Assembly (NCBI GenBank): GCA_046496815.1
Contig: JAWOGN010000363.1
Coordinates: 1 to 15,064, forward strand
DNA: 15,064 bases
DNA from: JAWOGN01 sp046496815
GTDB taxonomy: Bacteria > Desulfobacterota > DSM-4660 > Desulfatiglandales > Desulfatiglandaceae
Direction of reading: 5' to 3'
A model generated the notes under the pieces. It had not been told where the DNA came from. It saw nothing but the letters and a program-made list of their open reading frames with translations, and searched no databases. Both the position numbers and the translations under genes were made by a program. The stretch's first letter is position 1. Every line of letters starts with the position of its first letter. Positions 1 to 7,399 of this stretch are shown one piece after another.

Positions 1-129
1 GTAGAAGAAAGGAAGGGGGACGCCTCTCTTCCGCGATTCATAAACAACGTGTTGCCTGCAAATATATTCTTCACGTATTTATAGGCGCTCCAGTCCGGAA
101 TCTGCCTATCGAATACATGGAACACCCCA

Positions 130-159
130 TGGACTTACTGCCTGTTTTGATAATATAAT
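130..159 (+). promoter_or_regulatory. Candidate sigma-70 promoter of the baeRF gene
   Basis: A perfect TATAAT hexamer lies at 154-159. TGGACT at 130-135 matches the -35 consensus TTGACA at four of six positions, with an 18-nt spacer. Transcription would start near 166, giving a leader of about 100 nt before the ATG at 264. The rest of 1-263 shows no open frame with a plausible start and ribosome site. It holds only a weak A/T stem (GCCT 54-57 with AGGC 83-86, AAATA 60-64 with TATTT 76-80). The promoter is inferred from sequence only. Confidence 0.45.
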
Positions 160-263
160 GGGATGCGCTTCACGTTGGGCAGTGCGAATCAGCCGGAATG
201 CAATGTCGGCAGAGTTGAACAGGATTTTTGAGCAGTTCCCTGAAATAGGAGGAGAATTGAAAG

Positions 264-1409
264 ATGGACATTTTTGGCATGGACGATCTCAAGAGGTTGG
301 TGGAAGAAAATGAAGCACCGTGTGTTTCCATCTTTATGCCCGCACACCGCACCGATGCGGAACAGAGCCGGATTCGATTCAAGAATCTGTGCGGAAAGGC
401 GGAGAAAATGGTGGCCGCCATGGAGACGGATGATCTGGATGTGGACGAAGCGATGAAGCCCGCCAGGAGGCTGCTGGAAGACCAGGATTTCTGGCAGCAT
501 CAGAGCGATGGACTCGCCCTGTTTATGTCTGATCAAGTATTTGAAACATATCGACTTCCAATGACCTTCGAAGAGGGGGTCGTCGTCACAGGCCGTTTCC
601 ATATCAAGCCCCTGCTGCCGTTTGTCTCGAGCGACACTCGATTTTATATCCTGGCTGCCAGCCAAAGCCGTGTCCGTCTCTTCCGAGGCACACGCCAAAC
701 AATCCGGGAAATGGAGCCGGACGGTATGCCGAAAAACCTCTCCGAAGCGCTTAAGTATGATGATCCCGAAAAGCAACTCCAATTCCATACAGGTACGGGA
801 GGCAGCGGCGGAAAGCGCTCCGCCGTTTTTCACGGTCACGGCCTCGGGGCTGATGATGCAAAGGATCGGATACTCCGATACTTTCGAGAAATTGACAGAT
901 CTTTGTCCCCTGTGATGCGGAATGAGAACAGTCCGCTTGTCCTGGCGGGTGTGGATTATCTCCTTCCCATATACCAAGAGACCAATTCCTATCCACACCT
1001 TCTGGAGCAGTGCATTTCGGGCAATCCGGATGAAATGGGAGAAAAGGAGCTCCATGACAAGGCCTGGGACCTCATTGAACCGCTGATCAAAAAAGCGCAA
1101 ACGGATGCGGCCGCCAGATATCATGATTTCGTGGGCACGGGAAAGACTTCCAAAGATCTCAAAGACATCATTGCAGCGGCCGTTGGCGGACGGGTAGCTG
1201 TCCTGTTCGTAGCAAAGGGGGTTCAACAGTGGGGTCGTTTTGACCCGGAACGCGGCACTGTGGAGTTTCACCGGGTTCCAGAGCCCGGGGCTGAAGATTT
1301 GCTGAATCTGGCGGCCGTGCAGACTCTCAGGAAGGGGGGAGAGGTCTATGTGGTAGGACAGGAAAAAGTACCTGAAAACGCGACTGCAACCGCGCTGTTT
1401 CGCTATTAA
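264..1409 (+). CDS. baeRF family-3-like protein (bacterial eRF1-related, predicted ribosome-associated)
   Basis: A 381-residue soluble protein with no signal peptide or membrane segment. The N-terminus (CVSIFMPAHR near residue 20, followed by an R-x-R-x-KNL segment) matches my memory of the bacterial proteins related to archaeo-eukaryotic release factor 1 (baeRF). Further family-like features are a central Gly/Ser/Lys loop followed by an HGHG motif near residue 190, a GVDYLLPIY strand near residue 230, and a C-terminal GRVAVLFVAKG strand near residue 310. I see no GGQ peptidyl-hydrolase motif. Related families are predicted to act on the ribosome or in translation stress, but this is not established biochemically. 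The start is supported by AGGAGGAG at 247-254. It is transcribed alone and converges on a usp gene. The sub-family number is from memory and could be wrong. Confidence 0.7.
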   Translation: MDIFGMDDLKRLVEENEAPCVSIFMPAHRTDAEQSRIRFKNLCGKAEKMVAAMETDDLDVDEAMKPARRLLEDQDFWQHQSDGLALFMSDQVFETYRLPMTFEEGVVVTGRFHIKPLLPFVSSDTRFYILAASQSRVRLFRGTRQTIREMEPDGMPKNLSEALKYDDPEKQLQFHTGTGGSGGKRSAVFHGHGLGADDAKDRILRYFREIDRSLSPVMRNENSPLVLAGVDYLLPIYQETNSYPHLLEQCISGNPDEMGEKELHDKAWDLIEPLIKKAQTDAAARYHDFVGTGKTSKDLKDIIAAAVGGRVAVLFVAKGVQQWGRFDPERGTVEFHRVPEPGAEDLLNLAAVQTLRKGGEVYVVGQEKVPENATATALFRY

Positions 1410-1431
1410 GCGCGATGACACCTATTTCATC

Positions 1432-1449
1432 AAAAGGAGGATGATCTGA
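1432..1449 (+). other. Orphan Shine-Dalgarno with a two-codon ORF after the baeRF gene
   Basis: AAAAGGAGG (1432-1440) is an almost ideal ribosome site. It is followed with no spacer by ATG ATC TGA (1441-1449). No plus-strand gene follows, because the next gene lies on the other strand and ends at 1476. It may be the scar of a lost downstream cistron, or chance. Confidence 0.3.
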
Positions 1450-1475
1450 TCAGTTTCTCCCAGCAATTCTTCGGG

Positions 1476-1931
1476 TTATTTCTCTTGGGGCTCGGGAACG
1501 GTCAGCACAGGGCACTTGGCGAAGCGCACCACTTTCTCCGCCACCGATCCGAAGACCAGCCTTCGCCAGCCTGTCCAGCCATGGGTTGCGATGAGGATGA
1601 CATCCGCATTTTCACTTTCCGCCCGTTTTACGATTTCATCCGCCGCAATCCCTCGAGCAACGAAGCGCTGTGTTTTCACGCCTGCCGGGACTTTTTCTTT
1701 CTCTATTTCCTCCAGAGACCGAGTGGCATGCGCAATCATTTCTTCATAGTATTCTCCAACGTTGTAGCTCGCAGGCACCCCGGGCGCACCAATCGGATAA
1801 ACGGGCGTCACAACGCTGATGAGAATGAGTTCCGCCGAAAAATGTTCAGCGAGTTCGCTCGCCGCTTCAATTCCTTTGAAAGAGGGTTCACTGAAATCCG
1901 TAGGGCACAAAATTTTTTTGATGGGTAACAT
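1476..1931 (-). CDS. Universal stress protein, UspA family
   Basis: A 151-residue single-domain Usp of the nucleotide-binding alpha/beta fold. The first strand reads KKILCPTDFSEPS, with the conserved Asp at the end of beta-1. The C-terminal phosphate-binding loop runs ATHG-x9-GS, so it follows the G-2x-G-9x-G(S/T) ATP motif except that the first Gly is Ala. The end, CPVLTVPEPQEK, is typical. The ATG at 1931 was chosen because GGAGG (1937-1941) sits 5 nt upstream; the frame is open further upstream, but that extension does not resemble a Usp. It lies 147 nt downstream of glgB on the same strand and may be cotranscribed or have its own promoter. Members bind ATP or AMP and help survival in starvation or oxidative stress; the exact role here is unknown. 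Confidence 0.9.
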   Translation of the reverse strand: MLPIKKILCPTDFSEPSFKGIEAASELAEHFSAELILISVVTPVYPIGAPGVPASYNVGEYYEEMIAHATRSLEEIEKEKVPAGVKTQRFVARGIAADEIVKRAESENADVILIATHGWTGWRRLVFGSVAEKVVRFAKCPVLTVPEPQEK

Positions 1932-2021
1932 ACTCGCCTCCAAGTTTAGGGTTTGAAAAAGCAGCCGGACACATCTCGTTGACGATCCGACTTGATTTTC
2001 GCTTTCTTTTATCATTCACCG

Positions 2022-2045
2022 GCGCTGAAGACAATCAGCGCTTTT
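2022..2045. terminator. Perfect 7-bp hairpin between glgB and usp
   Basis: GCGCTGA (2022-2028) pairs with TCAGCGC (2035-2041) around a 6-nt loop. On the plus strand it is followed by TTTT (2042-2045), so the U-run is on the side opposite to the glgB-usp transcripts. It may terminate or process glgB mRNA on the minus strand, but there it lacks a U-tract. It could also stop plus-strand antisense transcription. The role is undecided. Confidence 0.35.
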
Positions 2046-2078
2046 ATGCAGTTGTATCCCTTAGACCCTGTAGAGTGA

Positions 2079-4019
2079 CTACGCCTGCCTCTTAAAAACC
2101 ACCGCGGCCAGGGGCGGCAGTGTCAGGTTCAGAGAATGGGGATGGCCATGAGACGGAACCGGCGAGGCTTCCACGCCCCCGAGACTCCCCTGACCACTAC
2201 CTCCATAATCCCGTGCATCGCTGTTCAATAACTCCCTCCAGAAGCCATCCCCGGGCACTCCCACGCGGTAGTTGTGCCGGGGAACGGGCGTGAAATTAAA
2301 TACTGCGACCACTGCATCTTCCGGGTTACGTGCCTTGCGCATCATGCTGAGTGTACTTTGCAAGGCGTCGTTGCAATCGATCCATTCAAAGCCCCGGGGA
2401 TCAAAGTCCTGTTCGTGAAGCGCAGGCTCACTCGCGTAGAGTTGGTTCAAGTCCTGCACCCACCGCTGAAGTCCTTGGTGATAAGGTTGGTCGAGTAGGT
2501 GCCAGCTAAGCGTTGATTCGTGGTACCACTCATCCCACTGGCCGAACTCTCCGCCCATGAAAAGCAATTTTTTTCCGGGCTGAGCATACATGTAGCCAAG
2601 TAGAAGCCTCAGGTTGGCGAACTTCTGCCAGTCATCTCCCGGCATCTTCCGCAGGAGCGATCCTTTCCCGTAAACCACCTCGTCGTGAGATAAGGGGAGT
2701 ACAAAATTCTCTTGAAAGGCGTACAGCATCCGAAACGTGAGCCTGCTGTGGTGATAGGTCCGGTGGATAGGGTCTTTAGACATGTATTCCAGCGTGTCAT
2801 GCATCCAACCCATGTCCCACTTCATCCCAAAACCAAGGCCTCCCACATAAAGTGGACGGGAAACCATGGGCCAGGAAGTAGACTCCTCGGCTATGGTTTG
2901 AACGCCGGGATAGTTCTTGTAGACCTCCTCATTAAACCGCCGCAAAAAGGCAATGGCCTCCAGATTCTCTTTGCCGCCGTATTTATTTGGAATCCACTCT
3001 CCGTCCTTGCGGCCATAGTCCAGATAAAGCATGGAAGCCACGGCATCCACTCGCAAGCCGTCGGCATGGTACGCTTCCAACCAACACAAGGCACTGCTCA
3101 GAAGATAGCTCTGCACCTCTTTTCGCCCATAGTTGAAGATCAAAGTGTCCCACTCCGGATGGATCCGCTGGCGGGGATCGACATGTTCGAAGAGATAGGT
3201 TCCATCAAAATACCCGAGACAGTGCTCGTCGCTCGGAAAGTGCGAAGGCACCCAATCCAGAATAACCCCGATTCCGTTCTGGTGTAATTCGTCGATCAGA
3301 TACATAAAGTCCTGGGGTGTTCCGTAACGACTGGTTGGCGTAAAGTAGCCACTTGTCTGGTAACCCCAGGAACCGTAAAAAGGATGCTCCATGATGGGAA
3401 GGAACTCCACATGCGTGAATCCCATGCGCCTCACATATTCAGCCAATCCGGGAGCAAGCTCTCGATAAGTCAAGGAGCGGCCCCCCTTTTCGGGCACTCG
3501 CCCCCATGAGCCCACATGCATCTCATAGATGACCATGGGGGCATTCAGCGCATTTCGTTTCTGTCGATTCTCCATCCATTCTTCGTCGCCCCACGAATAA
3601 TTTAGATCCCACACCACGGATGCCGTCCTCGGAGGCACTTCACTGTAGAGTGCGAACGGATCGGCTTTGTCCACGCGGTAACCTTCGAGTCCGGATGCGA
3701 TATGATATTTGTAGCTGGTCCCTTTTTCGACACCCGAGATAAAGCCCTCCCAGATTCCCGAACTTTCCCTGGGTCGCAGAGGGTGGCTTTCCGTGTCCCA
3801 GCCGTTAAAATCCCCCAAGACACTGACCTTTTGAGCATTCGGAGCCCATACCGCAAAATGGGTGCCCTTCTCGCCCTCATGTGCCATGGGGTGAGCCCCG
3901 AGCTTTTCATACAAGCGAAAATGGCTTCCTTCATTGAAAAGATAGACATCATCATGGGTTAAAGGGCTGCGGTCATACATGACTGTCTGTGAGCGTGTTT
4001 GTTGTCCCGTCTGCTTCAT
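2079..4019 (-). CDS. glgB: 1,4-alpha-glucan branching enzyme (GH13_9, CBM48)
   Basis: A 646-residue branching enzyme that cuts alpha-1,4 chains and reattaches the fragment as an alpha-1,6 branch, forming branched glycogen-like glucan in the cytoplasm. An N-terminal CBM48-type domain (FAVWAPNAQKVSVLGDFNGW, about residues 55-75) precedes the GH13 barrel. The four GH13 regions are visible: DWVPSH (about 255-260), RVDAV with the nucleophile Asp at about 325, AEEST with the acid/base Glu at about 378, and LSHDEV with the stabilising Asp at about 446. It is shorter than the E. coli enzyme (728 residues), mainly lacking the extra N-terminal module, as in many bacteria. Two in-frame ATGs occur. The one at 4019 is preferred because GAAGGAGG (4029-4036) lies 9 nt away, whereas the ATG at 4028 directly abuts that site. 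It is divergent from the GT4 synthase and acts on the chains made by GlgE. Confidence 0.96.
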   Translation of the reverse strand: MKQTGQQTRSQTVMYDRSPLTHDDVYLFNEGSHFRLYEKLGAHPMAHEGEKGTHFAVWAPNAQKVSVLGDFNGWDTESHPLRPRESSGIWEGFISGVEKGTSYKYHIASGLEGYRVDKADPFALYSEVPPRTASVVWDLNYSWGDEEWMENRQKRNALNAPMVIYEMHVGSWGRVPEKGGRSLTYRELAPGLAEYVRRMGFTHVEFLPIMEHPFYGSWGYQTSGYFTPTSRYGTPQDFMYLIDELHQNGIGVILDWVPSHFPSDEHCLGYFDGTYLFEHVDPRQRIHPEWDTLIFNYGRKEVQSYLLSSALCWLEAYHADGLRVDAVASMLYLDYGRKDGEWIPNKYGGKENLEAIAFLRRFNEEVYKNYPGVQTIAEESTSWPMVSRPLYVGGLGFGMKWDMGWMHDTLEYMSKDPIHRTYHHSRLTFRMLYAFQENFVLPLSHDEVVYGKGSLLRKMPGDDWQKFANLRLLLGYMYAQPGKKLLFMGGEFGQWDEWYHESTLSWHLLDQPYHQGLQRWVQDLNQLYASEPALHEQDFDPRGFEWIDCNDALQSTLSMMRKARNPEDAVVAVFNFTPVPRHNYRVGVPGDGFWRELLNSDARDYGGSGQGSLGGVEASPVPSHGHPHSLNLTLPPLAAVVFKRQA

Positions 4020-4198
4020 AAGTTGCATCCTCCTTCCCGCCTCTCGTCGCAGGAATCATTCCTTTCTTGTATAATCCCGGTGGATCTCCATCCGTGCACC
4101 GGAAATCTCACTCACGGCATGTCTTTGCGATTTTCCCAACGCTTCCCGCTTCACGGTACCCCCTGGATCGGCGGTAAATGCAGCCCCCGGGTATTCGT

Positions 4199-4228
4199 TT
4201 CCTGTTCCTGTGTTCCTGTGTTCCTGTG
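4199..4228. repeat. Short tandem repeat, unit TTCCTGTG (3 full copies plus a partial)
   Basis: Three perfect copies of TTCCTGTG occupy 4205-4228, preceded directly by a partial TTCCTG at 4199-4204. The array ends 3 nt before a TATAAT hexamer (4232-4237), so copy-number change would move whatever lies upstream relative to that hexamer. It is an intergenic microsatellite; function is unknown. Confidence 0.85.
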
Positions 4229-4231
4229 ATC

Positions 4232-4237
4232 TATAAT
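4232..4237 (+). promoter_or_regulatory. Candidate -10 box upstream of the GT4 synthase gene
   Basis: A perfect TATAAT stands immediately after the octamer array, about 330 nt before the preferred TTG start. No hexamer at 16-18 nt upstream resembles TTGACA, since that space is filled by the repeat. If real, it would be activator-dependent or weak. Confidence 0.25.
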
Positions 4238-4548
4238 TTTACAGTATTTCGGGAGAATCTCAATAAGGTCTATCCTGTATTCGCCGGCGGGGGTATGTAT
4301 AAACGGTCTTGGGTCGTGACTGTGAGAGTTTTTTTGTGGTCGGGTTCATACCGGTCGCAGGAAGGATAATTCTTGAAGAGATCCTGCAAACCATGGTAGG
4401 GGAAGTCAAGCCGGGCCGGCATTACAAAGCATAATTTTTTTGGGTGTAAACGGACGTTCCGAATTCTTGAACACAACGTGTATCGCGACTCATGGAAGTT
4501 TTCACAAAAACCGTCAAAAGTTCCTGAGTCTTGCGGACAGGGTGTACC

Positions 4549-4557
4549 GGAGAGAGG
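4549..4557 (+). promoter_or_regulatory. Ribosome binding site that fixes the TTG start of the GT4 synthase
   Basis: GGAGAGAGG lies 7 nt before TTG at 4565. The alternative upstream GTG at 4478 has no purine-rich site before it, and the 29 residues it would add look unrelated to the enzyme family. Confidence 0.6.
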
Positions 4558-4564
4558 CTTTGTC

Positions 4565-5785
4565 TTGAACATAGAGATCTTAACCAAGGAATTCCCGCCT
4601 CACATCTATGGGGGCGCCGGCGTCCATGTTGATAACCTCGTAAGGGAGCTGATGAAACGGGACAAGGGCCTGCACCGGATTGAAGTCCTGTGTTTTGGCG
4701 ACCAAAAAGAGACCTCCGGAAACCTGAATGTCTTTGGAATTGATGCCGATTTTTCCATACCCACCCGAGATCCCCGCCACTCCATACTCATGGATACCTT
4801 TTTGCGGGATCTCATGATGGTCGGCACGCTAAGGCAGGCTGACGTCCTTCACTGTCACACTTGGTACACCCACCTGGCGGGATGCCTCTTGAAACAGATG
4901 ATGGGGATTCCCCTGGTCCTTACCACCCACTCCTTGGAACCTCACCGACCGTGGAAGCAAGAACAGTTGGGAACGGGTTACCAGGCCGCTTCCTGGATCG
5001 AGAAAACAGCCTACCGGAATGCCGACGGCATCATCGCCGTGTCACAGTCAATGAGAGCGGACGTGCATCGAACATACGGCATATCCATGGAAAAAATCGA
5101 GGTCATCCACAATGGAATCGATCTTGAACGATACCGTCCGACACCAAATCCAGCGGTTGTGACCTCATACGAAATCGACCTCGATAGACCGTTTGTTCTC
5201 ATGGTTTCCCGCATCACCCGGCAGAAAGGAATCACACATTTTCTCGATTCAGTCAAATATCTGAAGCCGGAAATTCAGGCCGTCATATGTGCCGGCGTCC
5301 CCGACACGGAGGATCTCATGCGCGAAGTGACGGAGAAAATGGACGACATTAAGGCACAAGAGATGCAAAGGCTGATCTGGATACCGGAGACCGTCCCCCT
5401 TCCCAACCTTTTGGCCCTCTACACCCACGCGGCCGTTTTTGTTTGTCCGTCTGTCTACGAACCTTTCGGCCTCATCAATCTGGAGGCCATGGCCTGTGGG
5501 ACCCCTGTTGTAGCCTCGGAGGTCGGCGGAATTCCCGAGATTGTTCTGGATGGACGCACCGGTATTCTTGTTCCGTTTAAACCGATAGGGCCTCAGGATC
5601 CCGGACCTACGGACCCCGACCGGTTTGCGCTTGCCCTGGCCGAGGCGGTAAACACATTGATCTGTGACCCAAAAGGCTTGGAAGCAATGGGGCGTCGGGG
5701 CCGGAAACGGGTAGAGGAACATTTCACATGGCAAATTACGGCCGAAAAGACGTTGAATTATTATAAGAAACTTGTCAACGGTTGA
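4565..5785 (+). CDS. glgM: GT4 glycosyltransferase: glycogen synthase / maltose-1-phosphate synthase (GlgA/GlgM, actinobacterial type)
   Basis: A 406-residue GT-B fold retaining glycosyltransferase. Residues 8-20 read KEFPPHIYGGAGV, the N-terminal donor/acceptor glycine loop seen in the Corynebacterium-type glycogen synthases. The second domain opens with VSRITRQKG and carries the E-x7-E motif EPFGLINLE (Glu at about 299 and 307), followed by MACGTPVVASEVGG. The size is that of the short GlgA/GlgM group, not of the ~480-residue GT5 GlgA. Mycobacterial GlgM joins ADP-glucose and glucose 1-phosphate to give maltose 1-phosphate, the GlgE substrate. Given GlgE and TreS/Pep2 next door, that role is the likely one here, but a glucan-elongating activity cannot be excluded from sequence. 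The TTG start is supported by a good ribosome site. It converges on pyk with a 167-nt gap and diverges from glgB. Confidence 0.85.
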   Translation: MNIEILTKEFPPHIYGGAGVHVDNLVRELMKRDKGLHRIEVLCFGDQKETSGNLNVFGIDADFSIPTRDPRHSILMDTFLRDLMMVGTLRQADVLHCHTWYTHLAGCLLKQMMGIPLVLTTHSLEPHRPWKQEQLGTGYQAASWIEKTAYRNADGIIAVSQSMRADVHRTYGISMEKIEVIHNGIDLERYRPTPNPAVVTSYEIDLDRPFVLMVSRITRQKGITHFLDSVKYLKPEIQAVICAGVPDTEDLMREVTEKMDDIKAQEMQRLIWIPETVPLPNLLALYTHAAVFVCPSVYEPFGLINLEAMACGTPVVASEVGGIPEIVLDGRTGILVPFKPIGPQDPGPTDPDRFALALAEAVNTLICDPKGLEAMGRRGRKRVEEHFTWQITAEKTLNYYKKLVNG

Positions 5786-5801
5786 TGCTTTGGTAAACGT
5801 C

Positions 5802-5818
5802 CTGAAAGCCTTTTTCAG
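5802..5818. terminator. Small hairpin in the convergent glgM/pyk gap
   Basis: CTGAAA (5802-5807) pairs with TTTCAG (5813-5818) over a 5-nt loop, 17 nt after the GT4 stop codon. It is A/T-rich, with no U-tract beyond the stem, so it is at best a weak terminator. The rest of 5786-5952 is GC-rich and shows no gene. Confidence 0.2.
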
Positions 5819-5952
5819 CAAGCACACTCCGGAACCGGAAAACGCGGAAACGTAACCGCGGGGACCCGCCGGCAACCGGAGCAGGATACCTCGGCACAAG
5901 GCCCCCCCTTGGTCAAACGCCTGCCTCATCCGCTTACGCTCCAGTCTGAAGG

Positions 5953-7377
5953 TTATTCTATCTCTACGACCTTTAAGAGATTCGTCGTCCCGGGCTCATT
6001 GACAGGTACCCCCGCGGTCACCACGACGCGGTTGCCGGCTTGAACGAGTTGATGTTCGAAGGCCCACGAGCGGGCCAAATCGAAAATCTCATCCGAGTCC
6101 TTAAAAGGTTCTACCAGTGCAGGATTTACTCCCCATGACAATGTCAATTGGCGCTCTGTTTGGCGGCTCGGCGTCAAACCCACGACAGGACATGCAGGTC
6201 GGAATCGGGCGACCAGCCGGGCCGTGCTCCCGGAGGTCGTACCCGCCACAATGGCCGAAGCCCGAAGGTCTTCAGCCAGAAAACAGGCGGAACGACCAAT
6301 GGCGGAAGCGGTCATGGGCGGCTGTTCGGATGTCGCTTCGATGAAAAACGAATGTTCGTGCAGGTGACGTTCCGTAGCCCTGGCAATACGGTCCATGATT
6401 CGTACCGTGACTATGGGGTATTCCCCGATTGCGGTTTCCTCAGACAACATCAGGGCGTCGGTTCCGTCAAGGATCGCATTGGCCACATCCGTCGCTTCCG
6501 CCCGGGTGGGACGCGGATTGTCGATCATGGATCGGAGCATTTGGGTCGCCGTGATGACCGGCTTGCCTGCATGGCGAGCCATCCGAATGATTTTTTTCTG
6601 GATGATGGGTACCTCTTCCAGGGGCATCTCCACGCCCAAGTCTCCACGGGCCACCATGACGCCGTCCACCTGTGCCAGGATTGCATCGAACCTTTCAATG
6701 GCTTGAGGTTTCTCGATTTTTGCAATCAGCATGGGACGTGTCTGAGATTGCGCCAGCATCTCCCGCACAGGCTCCAGATCACTTTCATGGCGCACAAAGG
6801 ATAAAGCCACGAAATCCACCCCCGCCCGCAGACCGAAGGTCAGGTCCTTCCGGTCTTTCTCTGTAAAGGACGGCACCCTCAGCGTGGTGGAAGGGAGATT
6901 GACGCCCTTGTGAGAGTGAATGATTCCCCCGACAAGGACTTCGCAAATAATGCCGTCAATGGTTTTAGATTCGGCCTTCAGGAGGACCAAGCCGTCTGCA
7001 AGGAGAATGCTGTCGCCCACGGACAGATCCTCCAGAAGGTAGGGATAATTGACCGGAATATCGGAGGGCTCCAACACGGTCATCGCTCGCAGAACAACCC
7101 GTTCTCCCGACTCCAGACGCCTTTCCCGGCCGGGTAGTTTCCCGAGACGTATTTTGGGTCCTCCCAGGTCCTGGAGAATGCCGATTTCTTTCCCCATATC
7201 CCCGGATATTTTACGAAGGGTGCGAAGCATTTTACCATGACCTTCGTGGTCCCCGTGGGAGAAGTTGAGTCGGGCCACATTCATTCCCGCCTCTATCATA
7301 GCGCGAACCTTCTCGGGCCGCTCCGTAGCAGGACCTAACGTACACACGATCTTTGTTTTGCGGAGATTGTATGACAT
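5953..7377 (-). CDS. pyk: Pyruvate kinase
   Basis: A 474-residue pyruvate kinase converting phosphoenolpyruvate and ADP to pyruvate and ATP in the cytoplasm. Landmarks in order are KTKIVCTLGPA at the N-terminus, NVARLNFSHG, LQDLGGPKIRLG, the active-site segment MLIAKIEKPQAIE with the catalytic Lys, VARGDLGVEM, and KPVITATQMLRSM followed by PTRAEATDVANAILDG. The C-terminal domain is the usual allosteric one (GTTSGSTARLVARFRP); there is no extra PEP-utiliser domain. The ATG at 7377 fits the family start. The frame stays open upstream, but that part overlaps treS/pep2. The ribosome site is weak (AGGA about 11 nt away), and the gene starts only 22 nt after the treS/pep2 stop, so translation probably depends on the operon. 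Its place in a glycogen operon is notable. Confidence 0.96.
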   Translation of the reverse strand: MSYNLRKTKIVCTLGPATERPEKVRAMIEAGMNVARLNFSHGDHEGHGKMLRTLRKISGDMGKEIGILQDLGGPKIRLGKLPGRERRLESGERVVLRAMTVLEPSDIPVNYPYLLEDLSVGDSILLADGLVLLKAESKTIDGIICEVLVGGIIHSHKGVNLPSTTLRVPSFTEKDRKDLTFGLRAGVDFVALSFVRHESDLEPVREMLAQSQTRPMLIAKIEKPQAIERFDAILAQVDGVMVARGDLGVEMPLEEVPIIQKKIIRMARHAGKPVITATQMLRSMIDNPRPTRAEATDVANAILDGTDALMLSEETAIGEYPIVTVRIMDRIARATERHLHEHSFFIEATSEQPPMTASAIGRSACFLAEDLRASAIVAGTTSGSTARLVARFRPACPVVGLTPSRQTERQLTLSWGVNPALVEPFKDSDEIFDLARSWAFEHQLVQAGNRVVVTAGVPVNEPGTTNLLKVVEIE

Positions 7378-7399
7378 TTTCGTAGTTTTCCTAATGATT

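Larger units (their letters stand above)
4020..4564. promoter_or_regulatory. 545-nt divergent intergenic region between glgB and the GT4 synthase gene
   Basis: This stretch must hold the start signals of both divergent glycogen genes. Apart from the glgB ribosome site at its left edge, I see a TATAAT at 4232-4237 pointing toward the GT4 gene, without a clear -35. There is also a plus-strand TATAAT at 4070-4075, the octamer repeat at 4199-4228, and a T7 run (4435-4441) after a short GCCGG-G-CCGGC palindrome near 4410. No open frame in it resembles a protein I know. A long leader or a small RNA is possible but not shown. Confidence 0.5.

Noticed and set aside
189..1421. Long minus-strand open frame (410 codons) opposite the baeRF gene
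   Set aside because: It is fully antisense to a gene with family motifs and a strong ribosome site, and its product resembles nothing known. It is a by-product of codon bias.
4478..4564. GTG start giving the GT4 enzyme 29 more residues
   Set aside because: There is no ribosome site before 4478, and the extra residues precede the usual family start. The TTG at 4565 has a good site and the expected N-terminus.
4270..4587. Minus-strand 105-codon frame in the glgB-glgM gap
   Set aside because: It overlaps the 5' end of the GT4 gene, has no convincing ribosome site, and its product is unlike any family I recognise.
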